A stretch of DNA of 64,000 nt from Actinorhabdospora filicis. GTDB taxonomy: Bacteria > Actinomycetota > Actinomycetes > Mycobacteriales > Micromonosporaceae. Each line of letters begins with the position of its first letter. Position 1 is the first letter of the stretch. Both the position numbers and the translations under genes were made by a program. The notes below the pieces were generated by a model. That model had not been told where the DNA came from. It saw only the letters and a program-made list of their open reading frames with translations, and searched no databases. This document shows positions 9,167-17,145 of the stretch, in pieces. The DNA lies in the NCBI RefSeq assembly GCF_030269765.1, contig NZ_BSTX01000006.1, positions 1-64,000 on the forward strand, given 5' to 3'.

Positions 9167-10597
9167 CTAGCCGATGAGGCTCTCCAGCGGGCCCTGCAGG
9201 AAGTAGAGCAGGAACAGGCCGGTGACCACCCACAGCAGCCAGTGGATCTCCCTGATCTTCCCGGCCACCACCTTGAGCAGGACGAAGGCGAGGAAGCCGG
9301 CGCCGATGCCGTTGGTGATCGAGTAGGTCAGCGGCATGACCGCGATGGTGAGGAACGCCGGGACGGCGATGCTCAGGTCGCTCCAGTCGACGTGGCGGAC
9401 CTGCGTCATCAGCAGGAACCCGACGACTACGAGGGCGGGCGCGGCGGCCTGCATCGGGACGATCGTCAGGACCGGCGTGAACAGCAGCGCGACGGCGAAG
9501 AGGGCACCGGTGAACAGGTTGGCCACACCGGTGCGGGCGCCCTCGCCGACGCCGGCGGCCGACTCGATGTAGGACGTGGCCGACGAGGACGAGCTGACGC
9601 CACCGGCGACGGCCGCCGCGGCGTCCACCATCAGGACGCGGCCGATGCGGGGGACCTCGCCCTTCTCGTTCAGCAGACCGGCCTCGCCGGAGATGGCCAC
9701 CACGGTGCCCATGGTGTCGAAGAAGTCCGACAGCAGCAGCGTGAAGACCAGCAGGACCACGGTGAGGACGGAGACCTCACTGAAGACACCGGTGAGGGAG
9801 AAGTCGCCGAGCAGGCCGAAGTCGGGCGCGCCGATCGGGTTGTCGGGGAACTTCGGGGTGGTGATGCCCCACTTCTGCCCGGGCGCCACCGCCTCGATGA
9901 TGATGGCGACGACGGTCATCCCGATGATGCTCAGGAGGATCGCGCCCTTCACCTTCCGCATGGTCAGCGCGAACATGAGCAGGACGCCCAGGACGAACAC
10001 GACCACGGGCCAGCCGGAGAGGTGGCCGTTGGTGCCGAGCTGGACCGGGGTCCCCTCGCCCTTGCTGATGAAACCGGCGTCCACGAAGCCGATGAAGGCC
10101 AGGAACAGGCCGATGCCGACGCCGATGGCCTGCTTGAGGCCCATCGGGATGGCGTCCATGATGGCCTTGCGGATGCCGCCGGCGACCAGGACGCACAGGA
10201 CGAGGCCGTTGATGACGACCAGGCCCATCGCGTCCTCCCACGCCATGCGCGGCGCGAGCTGGAAGGCGAGGACGGCGTTGAGGCCGAGCCCGGCCGCCAG
10301 CGCGATCGGGAGGCGCCCGACCACGCCCATGAGGATCGTCATGACCGCCGCGACCAGCGCGGTGGAGGTGACGAGCTGGGCGGGGGACAGGTGATGGCCG
10401 TACTTGTCGGTCGCCCCGGCCAGGATGATCGGGTTGAGGACCAGGATGTAGGCCATCGTGAAGAAGGTCGCGAGTCCACCGCGGGCCTCGCGGCCGAAGG
10501 TGGAGCCGCGGGCGGTGATCTCGAAGAATCGATCGAATGCGTTCACGGGGCGGGCGTCTTCGACCGCTTTTTCGGTGACGGTGGGTGAAGAGGGCAT
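9167..10597 (-). CDS. NCS2 family purine permease (AzgA/PbuG-like)
   Basis: 476 aa polytopic membrane protein. The sequence begins with the typical NAFDRFFEITARGSTFGREARGGLATFFTMAY-type opening of the guanine/hypoxanthine branch (split here: NAFDRFF, REARGGLATF), then about 12-14 hydrophobic segments and the conserved SDFFDTMGT motif. It likely takes up adenine, guanine or hypoxanthine by proton symport. ATG at 10597 has a GGGAG ribosome site; a longer reading frame upstream lacks support. It is probably monocistronic, ending at the shared terminator. No purine riboswitch is visible in its 208-bp leader region. Confidence 0.9.
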   Translation of the reverse strand: MPSSPTVTEKAVEDARPVNAFDRFFEITARGSTFGREARGGLATFFTMAYILVLNPIILAGATDKYGHHLSPAQLVTSTALVAAVMTILMGVVGRLPIALAAGLGLNAVLAFQLAPRMAWEDAMGLVVINGLVLCVLVAGGIRKAIMDAIPMGLKQAIGVGIGLFLAFIGFVDAGFISKGEGTPVQLGTNGHLSGWPVVVFVLGVLLMFALTMRKVKGAILLSIIGMTVVAIIIEAVAPGQKWGITTPKFPDNPIGAPDFGLLGDFSLTGVFSEVSVLTVVLLVFTLLLSDFFDTMGTVVAISGEAGLLNEKGEVPRIGRVLMVDAAAAVAGGVSSSSSATSYIESAAGVGEGARTGVANLFTGALFAVALLFTPVLTIVPMQAAAPALVVVGFLLMTQVRHVDWSDLSIAVPAFLTIAVMPLTYSITNGIGAGFLAFVLLKVVAGKIREIHWLLWVVTGLFLLYFLQGPLESLIG

Positions 10598-10780
10598 GAC
10601 ACTCCCGGGGACCGCGCGAGGGGACGCGGGGATCTTGATCGGTCGCCGTGAGGTTAACTCCGGGGGTATATGCGCAGCGTATGGGGTCGTCAAGATCTCG
10701 GTGAGGTCTCGGAAACGGCGATTTCGGTGGGCGCAGGGCAGGGGTCTGGAAACGGGGAGTGACGACCCTTGGAAGTGTGA

Positions 10781-10804
10781 TGATCACGCTACCCAGAGTG
10801 ATCA
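10781..10804. repeat. TGATCAC...GTGATCA inverted repeat
   Basis: Perfect 7-bp arms at 10781-10787 and 10798-10804 with a 10-nt spacer, lying just after the stop of the minus-strand hydrolase gene and about 185 bp upstream of the purine permease start. It could be a weak terminator or an operator for the permease. Confidence 0.4.
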
Positions 10805-10805
10805 C

Positions 10806-11936
10806 TTAGCGCGTCGCGGCGCGGTGGAGCGCCTCGGCGATCGACGCGTTCTCCGGGGCGTCGTAGAAGAGGGTGAACCGCGACCGGACGTAGCCGTAGG
10901 CCAGCCCGCTGGCGGGGTCGGCGAACCCGTCGGAACCGGCCGCGCCGGAGTGCCCGAAGGCGTCCTCGCCGAGGAACGGGTACCAGGCGCGCTTGGCCTC
11001 GAAGCCGAGCATGCGGCGGTCGGTGTCGAGCGAGACCACGTCCAGGCCGGGGGAGACGGTGGTGAACTCGCCGAGCGTGGCCGCGTCCAGCAGGGGCGGA
11101 CGGTCCCCGTCGCCCAGGATCGCCCGGTACAGCCCGGCCAGGCCGCGCGCGTTGCCGGTGACGCCCGCCGAGAGCTGGCCCTTGGCGCGGGCCGCGCGGT
11201 CGTTGATGAAGGCGACCTGGTCGAACGGGGGCGTCGCGTTCAGGTTGTAGGCGACCCCGGCGACCGAATCGGCCGAGGGCCAGGCGCCGGCGATCAGTTC
11301 GAGCTGCTCGGGGGTGGCCAGCCAGTGGCGCATCGGGTGGTAGCGGTGTTCGAGGCGCTCGGGGAGCCCGGCGTACAGGTCGAGGCCGTGGGGGACGGCG
11401 ACGCGCTCCTCGTACCAGTCGGCGACCGAGCGTCCGGTGGCGTGGCGGACGAGGCCGTCGACGAGCGCGCCGAAGGTGTAGGCGTGGTAGCCGATGTGCT
11501 CGCCGGGCTCCCAGTAGGGCCGGTGCGCGGCCAGCCGCGAGGCGATGAGGGCGTCGTCGATGAAGGTGACGGCGTCGATGCCGCCGTCGGCGCCGATGAG
11601 CCCGGCGCGGTGCTGGAGCAGTCGCCGGACGGTCAGCCGGTCCTTGCCCTCGGCGGCGAAGGCCGGCCAGTAGGAGGCGACGGTGGCGTCGAGGTCGAGG
11701 AGGCCGTCGGCGGCCAGCAGTGCGGCGAGCAGGACGGGGACGGCCTTGCCGGAGGAGAAGACGCCGGTGAGGGTCTCGCCGGTGACGCCGTCCCCGGCCC
11801 ACAGGTCGGCCACGGGCCGTCCGTGGACGAAGGCGGCGAGCTGGACGGCGTCCTGCCCGGGGCGGGCGGCGGCCTCGGCGAAGGCCTCCCGGACCTCTTC
11901 GTAGCCGGTGGCGACGGTGCCGTGCACTGCGGTCAT
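10806..11936 (-). CDS. Serine hydrolase, beta-lactamase/esterase EstB type
   Basis: 376 aa. It has the class C beta-lactamase fold signature: the nucleophile in S-S-G-K (SxxK, about residue 62), a Tyr motif around YHAYTFG, and H-S-G-A-A-G replacing the K-T-G triad near the C-terminus, as in EstB-type esterases and D-aminopeptidases. There is no signal peptide, so it is probably an intracellular esterase or peptidase and not a secreted lactamase. A GGAG ribosome site precedes the ATG. It diverges from the imine-reductase-like gene at 12130. Confidence 0.88.
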   Translation of the reverse strand: MTAVHGTVATGYEEVREAFAEAAARPGQDAVQLAAFVHGRPVADLWAGDGVTGETLTGVFSSGKAVPVLLAALLAADGLLDLDATVASYWPAFAAEGKDRLTVRRLLQHRAGLIGADGGIDAVTFIDDALIASRLAAHRPYWEPGEHIGYHAYTFGALVDGLVRHATGRSVADWYEERVAVPHGLDLYAGLPERLEHRYHPMRHWLATPEQLELIAGAWPSADSVAGVAYNLNATPPFDQVAFINDRAARAKGQLSAGVTGNARGLAGLYRAILGDGDRPPLLDAATLGEFTTVSPGLDVVSLDTDRRMLGFEAKRAWYPFLGEDAFGHSGAAGSDGFADPASGLAYGYVRSRFTLFYDAPENASIAEALHRAATR

Positions 11937-12036
11937 GTCGATCTCCGTTTCTGGGGGAACGCCTCATTGACGGAGGCCGCGCCGGGCGTGTGACGTGACG
12001 CCCGTCATGTCCCGGCGCGCCGACCTGGATGCTCAC

Positions 12037-12062
12037 CAATCGGTAAGTCCCTCACCGGATTG
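12037..12062. promoter_or_regulatory. Inverted repeat in the divergent 11937-12129 promoter region
   Basis: CAATCGGTAAG and CTCACCGGATTG form an inverted repeat with a one-base bulge and a 3-nt centre. It sits 68 bp before the dehydrogenase gene and 101 bp before the hydrolase gene, so it is a candidate operator for both. No dedicated regulator gene lies next to it. Confidence 0.4.
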
Positions 12063-12129
12063 TGCGTTCTTGCAGGTCAGGGTGGCTCGGCGCAGGCTCA
12101 TGGGGTAACCGGAAACGAAGGAGCTCGAT

Positions 12130-12993
12130 ATGAACGTCAGCGTCATCGGCCTGGGGGCCATGGGCGCCGCCATCGCCGCCCGCCTGCTGGACACCGGCCA
12201 TGACACGGCCGTCTGGAACCGCTCGGCCCACCGCGCCGAGCCGCTGATCGCGAAGGGCGCCACCGGCGGGACGCTGGCCGAGGTGATCGCGGCGAGCGAC
12301 GTCCTCATCGTCACGCTGCTGCGCTACAACAGCGTCGAGGAGGTGCTCGCGCCCGTCTTCGGTGAGCTGGCGGGCAGGACGGTGGTCAACCTGACCAGCG
12401 GCACCCCCAACGAGGCGCGGGCGCTGGCGGCGCTGCTGGCGTCGCACGGCGTGCGTTACGTGGACGGCGGGATGATGGCCGTCCCCGAGATGATCGGCCG
12501 GCCGGGCGCCTCGATCCTGTACAGCGGCGACGAGGCCGCCTTCGAGGAGGCGCGGCCGGTGCTGGCGGAGCTGGCCTCGGCGGAGTTCTTCCCCGGGGAC
12601 GCCGGGCGCGCGTCCCTGGTGGACCTGTCGCTGCTGGCGGGCATGTACGGCATGTTCGGTGGCATCGCGCAGGCCACGGCGATGGCCGAGCGCGCGGGGC
12701 TGCCGCCGACGGTCTTCGCGCCGCGGCTGACCGCGTGGCTGCAGGCGATGGCCACGCAGGCCGCGGGGCACGCGGTGGTCGCCGAGAAGCGCGACTACAC
12801 CACCGACACGCAGAGCGTGTCGTTCAACCTGGGCGCGCTGGAGGCGATCATGGAGGCCGCCCGCGACGAGGGTGTCGGCGACGGCTTTCTCGCCCCGGTG
12901 CGCGACGCCCTCGCCGCCCGTGCGGCGGCCGGTCGCGGCGAGGACGTCTTCGCCAGCGTGATCGAGGCCGTGCGGGCTCAGGATGCGGCGTAG
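12130..12993 (+). CDS. Imine reductase / beta-hydroxyacid dehydrogenase family NAD(P) oxidoreductase
   Basis: 287 aa. Dinucleotide-binding motif GLGAMG at residues 7-12 opens the protein. NLTSGTP (about residue 92) and YVDGGMMAVP followed by IGRPGA and YSG match the imine reductase branch of the 6-phosphogluconate/3-hydroxyisobutyrate dehydrogenase superfamily. It likely reduces a cyclic or secondary imine using NADPH; the substrate is unknown. A GGAG ribosome site lies before the ATG. Its last 16 bp overlap the end of the convergent hydrolase gene. Confidence 0.85.
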   Translation: MNVSVIGLGAMGAAIAARLLDTGHDTAVWNRSAHRAEPLIAKGATGGTLAEVIAASDVLIVTLLRYNSVEEVLAPVFGELAGRTVVNLTSGTPNEARALAALLASHGVRYVDGGMMAVPEMIGRPGASILYSGDEAAFEEARPVLAELASAEFFPGDAGRASLVDLSLLAGMYGMFGGIAQATAMAERAGLPPTVFAPRLTAWLQAMATQAAGHAVVAEKRDYTTDTQSVSFNLGALEAIMEAARDEGVGDGFLAPVRDALAARAAAGRGEDVFASVIEAVRAQDAA

Positions 12994-14090
12994 CGCCAGA
13001 AGTCGCGCATCCACGGGGTCGGGGCCGGTCCGGTCATCGCGCGCTGCGTGAGCATGATCGTGATCGTCCCCGTCGACGGGATGACGTGCCAGGTGGTGCC
13101 CGAGCCGCCGACCCAGCCGTAGCGGCCGGGGACGTTCCACGGCTCGGCCGGCACGACGTCGACGCTGCCGCCGAAGCCCCAGCCCTGCCCCTCCAGGAAC
13201 AGGGTGGCCGAGGCGCGCTGGGCGGGGGTGAGGTGGTCGGTGGTCATCGCCCGGACCGACGCGGGGGTGAGCAGGCCGCCGGTGAGGAGGGCCCGCGCCC
13301 AGGTGTGCAGGTCGCCGAGGGTGGACACCAGGCCGCCCGCGCCGGAGGGGAAGGACGGCGGTGCCGTCGGCTCACCGCCGGGTGTGACGGGTTCGAGGGT
13401 GCCGTCCGCGGCCGGGGTGTAGGCGGTGGCCAGGCGGCCGAGGTCGGCGGCGGCGACGTGGAATCCGGTGTCGCTCATGCCGAGCGGGGCGAAGACGCGC
13501 TCGGCGCAGAAGCCGGGCAGGGACTGACCCGAGGCGCGCGCGATGAGCACGCCGAGCAGGTCGCCGCTGGTGTTGTACAGCCACCCCTCGCCCGGCTGGC
13601 GCAGCAGCGGCACGGCGGCCATGCCCTTGAGCCAGGCCTCGTTGTCGGCGGCCCCGCCGCCGGTGTCGGGCGTGAGCGCGAAGAGCGGCCCCAGCGCCGG
13701 GAGCGAGAAGTCGTCGGGGAAGCCCCAGCCGCAGCGGTAGGTGAGCACGTCGGCGACGGTAATGGGCCGCGCGGCGGGCACGACGTCGTCGACGGGCCCG
13801 GCGGGCTCGCGGACGACGACCGGCGCGGCCAGCTCCGGCAGCCACTCGGCGATCGGGGCGTCCATGCGCAGCCGCCCGTCCTCGACGAGCAGCATCGCGG
13901 CGGCGGTGACGATCGGCTTGCTGACCGAGGCGACGCGGAACAGGGTGCCGGGTTCCATCGCCGGGCCGCCGAAGGCGGTGGACCCGGCGACGGCGGTCTC
14001 GACGCGGTCGCCGTGGGCGACCAGCGCGACGGCGCCGGGGAAGGTGCCGGCCTCGACATGGCCGTGCAGCAGCGCTGGCAAATCTGTCAT
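12978..14090 (-). CDS. Serine hydrolase, beta-lactamase family
   Basis: 370 aa. Motifs are S-V-S-K (SxxK nucleophile, about residue 55), Y-N-T (YxN, about residue 169) and G-G-S-G near the C-terminus at the KTG position. No clear signal peptide. Function is likely esterase, transesterase or D,D-peptidase-like hydrolysis. Its start is only 44 bp from the first of two TetR-type palindromes that also serve the exporter at 14209, so it may be under the same repressor. It is the second hydrolase of this fold within 3.3 kb. Confidence 0.87.
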   Translation of the reverse strand: MTDLPALLHGHVEAGTFPGAVALVAHGDRVETAVAGSTAFGGPAMEPGTLFRVASVSKPIVTAAAMLLVEDGRLRMDAPIAEWLPELAAPVVVREPAGPVDDVVPAARPITVADVLTYRCGWGFPDDFSLPALGPLFALTPDTGGGAADNEAWLKGMAAVPLLRQPGEGWLYNTSGDLLGVLIARASGQSLPGFCAERVFAPLGMSDTGFHVAAADLGRLATAYTPAADGTLEPVTPGGEPTAPPSFPSGAGGLVSTLGDLHTWARALLTGGLLTPASVRAMTTDHLTPAQRASATLFLEGQGWGFGGSVDVVPAEPWNVPGRYGWVGGSGTTWHVIPSTGTITIMLTQRAMTGPAPTPWMRDFWRYAAS

Positions 14091-14133
14091 GGCGTCACTT
14101 TGCCAGACGGGTGCGACAAACCGGTCGCGCGAA

Positions 14134-14159
14134 TAACTCGTACAGCAGTGTTCGGGTTA
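14134..14159. promoter_or_regulatory. TetR-type operator, upstream copy
   Basis: 26-bp imperfect palindrome with outer arms TAACTCG and CGGGTTA. The left 12 bases are identical to those of the second copy 38 bp away. It lies between the divergent hydrolase and exporter genes. Confidence 0.65.
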
Positions 14160-14171
14160 GCTGCTATGCTC

Positions 14172-14197
14172 TAACTCGTACAGTGCTGTTCGAGTTA
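14172..14197. promoter_or_regulatory. TetR-type operator, downstream copy
   Basis: 26-bp palindrome: outer arms TAACTCG/CGAGTTA and inner arms ACAG/CTGT. It ends 11 bp before the exporter ATG at 14209, where bound repressor would block transcription. A TATGCT -10-like hexamer lies between the two copies (14165-14170). The likely ligand-responsive repressor is the TetR protein encoded at 15590. Confidence 0.7.
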
Positions 14198-14208
14198 TGG
14201 AGAGTTCC

Positions 14209-15576
14209 ATGCACGGCACCGCGCACCACCCCCACACCCATCCGCCCGTCCTCCACCCCCGACGCCACCTCGCCCTCGCGCTGCTGTGCGCGGCCCAGGC
14301 GATGCTGGTCATCGACCTGACCGTCGTCAACGTCGCGCTGCCCTCGATCGGCGGCGACCTCGGCCTCGGCCGCGAGGCCGTCACCTGGGTCGTCACCGGC
14401 TACACCCTCGCCTTCGGCGGGCTCATGCTCCTCGGCGGGCGCCTCGCCGACCGGCTGGGCCGCCGCCGCGTCCTGCTCACCGGCCTCGCCCTGTTCACCC
14501 TCGCCTCGGCCGCCGCCGGATTCGCCGAAGACGGCGGCGTCCTCATCGCCGGACGGCTCGCGCAGGGCGTCGGCGCGGCCCTGATGTCCCCGGCGGCGAT
14601 GTCGTCGGTGACCACCCTCTTCCACGGCCGCGAACGGCACCGCGCGCTCGGCGCGTGGGCCGCCGTCGGCGGTGGCGGGGCCGCCCTCGGCGTCCTCGTC
14701 GGCGGGCTGCTCACCGCCGGACCCGGCTGGCAGTGGGTGTTCATCGTCAACCTGCCCGTCGGCGTCCTGCTGTGGCCGCTGCTGCTGAAGGCGCTGCCCG
14801 CCGACCCGCCGCCCGAGCGCGCCCGCCTCGACCTGCCCGGCGCGGCCACCGCGACCCTGGCCACCGCCGCGCTCGTCTACGGCGTCGTCCGCGCCGGGGA
14901 CGGCGGATGGCGCGCGGCGGCCGTCCCGATCGCCCTCGCGGTCGTCCTCTACGCCGCCTTCGCGCTCATCGAGCGCCGCACGGCCCACCCGCTCATGCCC
15001 CTGCGGCTGCTCGCCCGCCGCACCACCCTCACCGGCGTGTTCCTCATGCTGGTCGCCACCGGCCTGCTCATCTCGTTCTTCTTCCTGGGCTCCCTGTACC
15101 TCCAGGGCGAGCGCGGCTACGGTCCCCTGCGGACCGGCCTGATGTTCCTGCCCGCCGCGGTCGCCATCGTGGCCGGCGCGCACCTGGCCTCGCGGCTGCT
15201 GGGACGCCTGGGCGCGCGCTGGGTGGCCGTGCTCGGCTTCGCGCTGGCCGGGGCGGGCGCGGCGTGGCTGGCGGCCGGGCCGTTCCTGCCGGGCTTCACT
15301 CTCGCGGCCGGTGCGCTGGGCACGCTGTTCGTGACCGCGACGGCCACCGCGATGTCGGCGGCCTCCCATGAGGACGCCGGGGTGACCTCGGGGATCGTGA
15401 CCACGTTCCATGAGCTGGGCGGCTCCATCGGCGTCGCGGTGATGTCGACCGTGGCCGCCTCCGGGTTCTCCCTCGCCTTCGCCGTCTGCGCGGTCACCGC
15501 GGGCGCGGCGGCGCTGGCCGCGCTGGTGATCGTGCCGAACCGGCGGCTGGAGTCGTCGGGGCCGATGGCGCACTAG
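14209..15576 (+). CDS. MFS drug exporter, DHA2 (EmrB/QacA) family
   Basis: 455 aa, with about 14 hydrophobic segments. Typical motifs are VIDLTVVNVALPSIG in helix 1, LGGRLADRLGRRR in the loop 2-3 (motif A) and G-R-L-A-Q-G-V-G-A-A in helix 4. The His/Pro-rich N-terminal tail is unusual. ATG at 14209 has GGAGA six bases upstream; the earlier ATG at 14197 lies inside the operator and has no ribosome site. It exports a drug or metabolite by proton antiport. The TetR gene follows 13 bp downstream, a self-contained repressor-pump unit. Confidence 0.9.
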   Translation: MHGTAHHPHTHPPVLHPRRHLALALLCAAQAMLVIDLTVVNVALPSIGGDLGLGREAVTWVVTGYTLAFGGLMLLGGRLADRLGRRRVLLTGLALFTLASAAAGFAEDGGVLIAGRLAQGVGAALMSPAAMSSVTTLFHGRERHRALGAWAAVGGGGAALGVLVGGLLTAGPGWQWVFIVNLPVGVLLWPLLLKALPADPPPERARLDLPGAATATLATAALVYGVVRAGDGGWRAAAVPIALAVVLYAAFALIERRTAHPLMPLRLLARRTTLTGVFLMLVATGLLISFFFLGSLYLQGERGYGPLRTGLMFLPAAVAIVAGAHLASRLLGRLGARWVAVLGFALAGAGAAWLAAGPFLPGFTLAAGALGTLFVTATATAMSAASHEDAGVTSGIVTTFHELGGSIGVAVMSTVAASGFSLAFAVCAVTAGAAALAALVIVPNRRLESSGPMAH

Positions 15577-15589
15577 CTACCATCCGATC

Positions 15590-16177
15590 ATGCCCGAACC
15601 CCGTCGCGCCGACGCGCGCCGCAACATCGAGCGCATCCTGGCCGCCGCGCTGGAGCTGTACGGCTCCCGTCCCGGGGTGAGCATGTCCGATGTGGCCAAG
15701 GCGGCCGGTGTCGGCCGGGTGACGCTGTACGCGCACTTCCCGTCCCGCGCCGATCTCGGCGCCGCCGTCGCCGAGCGCGCGGTCGCCGAGACCGTCGCGG
15801 CCCTGTCGGGGCTGGGCCTGGACGCCCTGCCCGCCGACGAGGCGGTGGCGGCGATGCTGCGGGGCCAGTGGCGCATCTTCGAACGCAACGAGTACCTGCG
15901 CGGCAACATCGTCGCCGACGTCGAGCCCGAGCGCCTGCGCGCCGGGCACGATCCGCTCATGGAGTACCTGACGGCGCTGCTGGCTCGCGGCCGCGCCGAG
16001 GGCGTCTTCCGCGGGGACCTGCCCACCGGGTGGCTGATCACCGCGTTCTATCACCTCGTGCACGCCGCCGCCGACGAGCAGCGCGCGGGACGCCTGACGC
16101 CCGCCGAGGCCGTGGAGGCGCTCGTGGCGACGGTGCTGTCGGTGTTGCGGAACAGTGCGGTGGGCCAACGGGATTGA
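15590..16177 (+). CDS. TetR family transcriptional repressor
   Basis: 195 aa. The N-terminal helix-turn-helix (residues about 30-53: S-M-S-D-V-A-K-A-A-G-V-G-R-V-T-L-Y-A-H-F) is canonical; the C-terminal part is the variable ligand-binding dimer domain. It is cotranscribed with the exporter and probably binds the twin palindromes at 14134 and 14172, repressing the pump and itself. Inducer unknown. Confidence 0.9.
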   Translation: MPEPRRADARRNIERILAAALELYGSRPGVSMSDVAKAAGVGRVTLYAHFPSRADLGAAVAERAVAETVAALSGLGLDALPADEAVAAMLRGQWRIFERNEYLRGNIVADVEPERLRAGHDPLMEYLTALLARGRAEGVFRGDLPTGWLITAFYHLVHAAADEQRAGRLTPAEAVEALVATVLSVLRNSAVGQRD

Positions 16178-16214
16178 TCTGGCCCGGCTCCCCGCGTCGC
16201 CCATAGCGTCGCCA

Positions 16215-16240
16215 CCGCGCGTCCCGCCCGGGACGCGCGG
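16215..16240 (+). terminator. Hairpin after the TetR gene
   Basis: Perfect 12-bp arms CCGCGCGTCCCG and CGGGACGCGCGG with a 2-nt loop, ending just before the AAAGGAG ribosome site of the next gene. It may end the exporter-tetR transcript or modulate translation of the secreted protein. Confidence 0.6.
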
Positions 16241-16253
16241 GAAAGGAGCCCCC

Positions 16254-16856
16254 ATGCGACCCCCTCTCCGCCGCGCAGGGACCCTCGCGGCCCTCGTCGC
16301 GGTCCTGCTCACCCTCATCACCCTCGCCGCCCCGACCGGCGCGTTCGCCGCGTGCGCGCCCGGCAAGGACGTCGCCGACCACTACTTCGACGGCGGGGGA
16401 GGCTGGTGGTACGGCTACAAGTACGTGTCGGTGGCCGACGGCTTCCTCAAGTCCGAGGGCCACTCCTATGTGAACAACACCGACAACGGCATCAACTGGA
16501 GCCGTGAGACCGAGCAGACGGTGAGCTGGACGGTCACCACCAGCGGCAGCCTGTCGACGTCGTCGAAGCAGCAGTTCGTGCGCGGCTTGGAGGTCCAGAA
16601 CACCTTCTCGTTCACGCGCGGCACCAGCTACACCGAGACCTCCCGCACCCGCGAGTCCTTCAGCACGGTCATCTCACCGCGGACGATCCTGTACGCCGAC
16701 TACGGCAACATCGCCTACCAGATCGGCTACGTCTTCCGCGTGTTCTACCGCAACACCCCCGGCCAGTACTGCGCCATCCAGGGCCAGACCGGCGTCGAGC
16801 AGGCCGTGGTGCCCAGCAAGGACCAGCGCTGGGTCTTCACCGCCACACCGGTCTAG
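16254..16856 (+). CDS. Secreted beta-rich protein, possible aerolysin-like fold
   Basis: 200 aa. A Sec signal peptide is clear (RR start, long hydrophobic core, GAFAA cleavage at about residue 32). The mature part has a Cys near each end and a central stretch of alternating Ser/Thr and hydrophobic residues (residues about 85-145) with patterns like SWTVTTS and SYTETSRTRES. That pattern resembles the beta-hairpin region of aerolysin/ETX-MTX2 pore formers, but I cannot assign a family with confidence. A strong AAAGGAG ribosome site precedes the ATG. The last codons overlap the convergent small gene by 4 bp. Confidence 0.75.
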   Translation: MRPPLRRAGTLAALVAVLLTLITLAAPTGAFAACAPGKDVADHYFDGGGGWWYGYKYVSVADGFLKSEGHSYVNNTDNGINWSRETEQTVSWTVTTSGSLSTSSKQQFVRGLEVQNTFSFTRGTSYTETSRTRESFSTVISPRTILYADYGNIAYQIGYVFRVFYRNTPGQYCAIQGQTGVEQAVVPSKDQRWVFTATPV

Positions 16857-17101
16857 TCGTCCCGCAAGGCCCGCTCGCCCTTGCCGGTGACGGCCTCGAT
16901 CATCAGCGGGAAGTCGCCGTCGTCGGGGACGAAACCGTCGATGTAGTCGCCGTCGTACAGGCGGCGCAGGGCGGCCTCGACCTCGCCGCGTTCGGGCGCG
17001 TCCGGCGCGGCGAGGTCGTCGGCGGGCACGTCGTCCATGGCCGACAGGCGGATGCGCAGGTCGGCGAGGAGATCGAGGTCGGCGGAAGAGAGTTCGTCCA
17101 T
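16853..17101 (-). CDS. Small acidic protein, function unknown
   Basis: 82 aa, very acidic, with no cysteines, membrane segment or signal peptide. The N-terminal half is helical; the C-terminal part (YDGDYIDGFVPDDGDFPLM) is rich in Asp and Gly. ATG at 17101 follows a GTG three bases earlier; no ribosome site is evident. It ends in a 4-bp convergent overlap with the secreted-protein gene and lies downstream of the LuxR gene on the same strand. Confidence 0.5.
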   Translation of the reverse strand: MDELSSADLDLLADLRIRLSAMDDVPADDLAAPDAPERGEVEAALRRLYDGDYIDGFVPDDGDFPLMIEAVTGKGERALRDD

Positions 17102-17145
17102 CACATGATGGTCGCGCGCGGCGGCGGTGGGGCGGGGCGGTTCGG

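Noticed and set aside
10598..10805. Purine riboswitch before the NCS2 permease
   Set aside because: The conserved TATA/ATGG-type core and three-helix junction are not seen.
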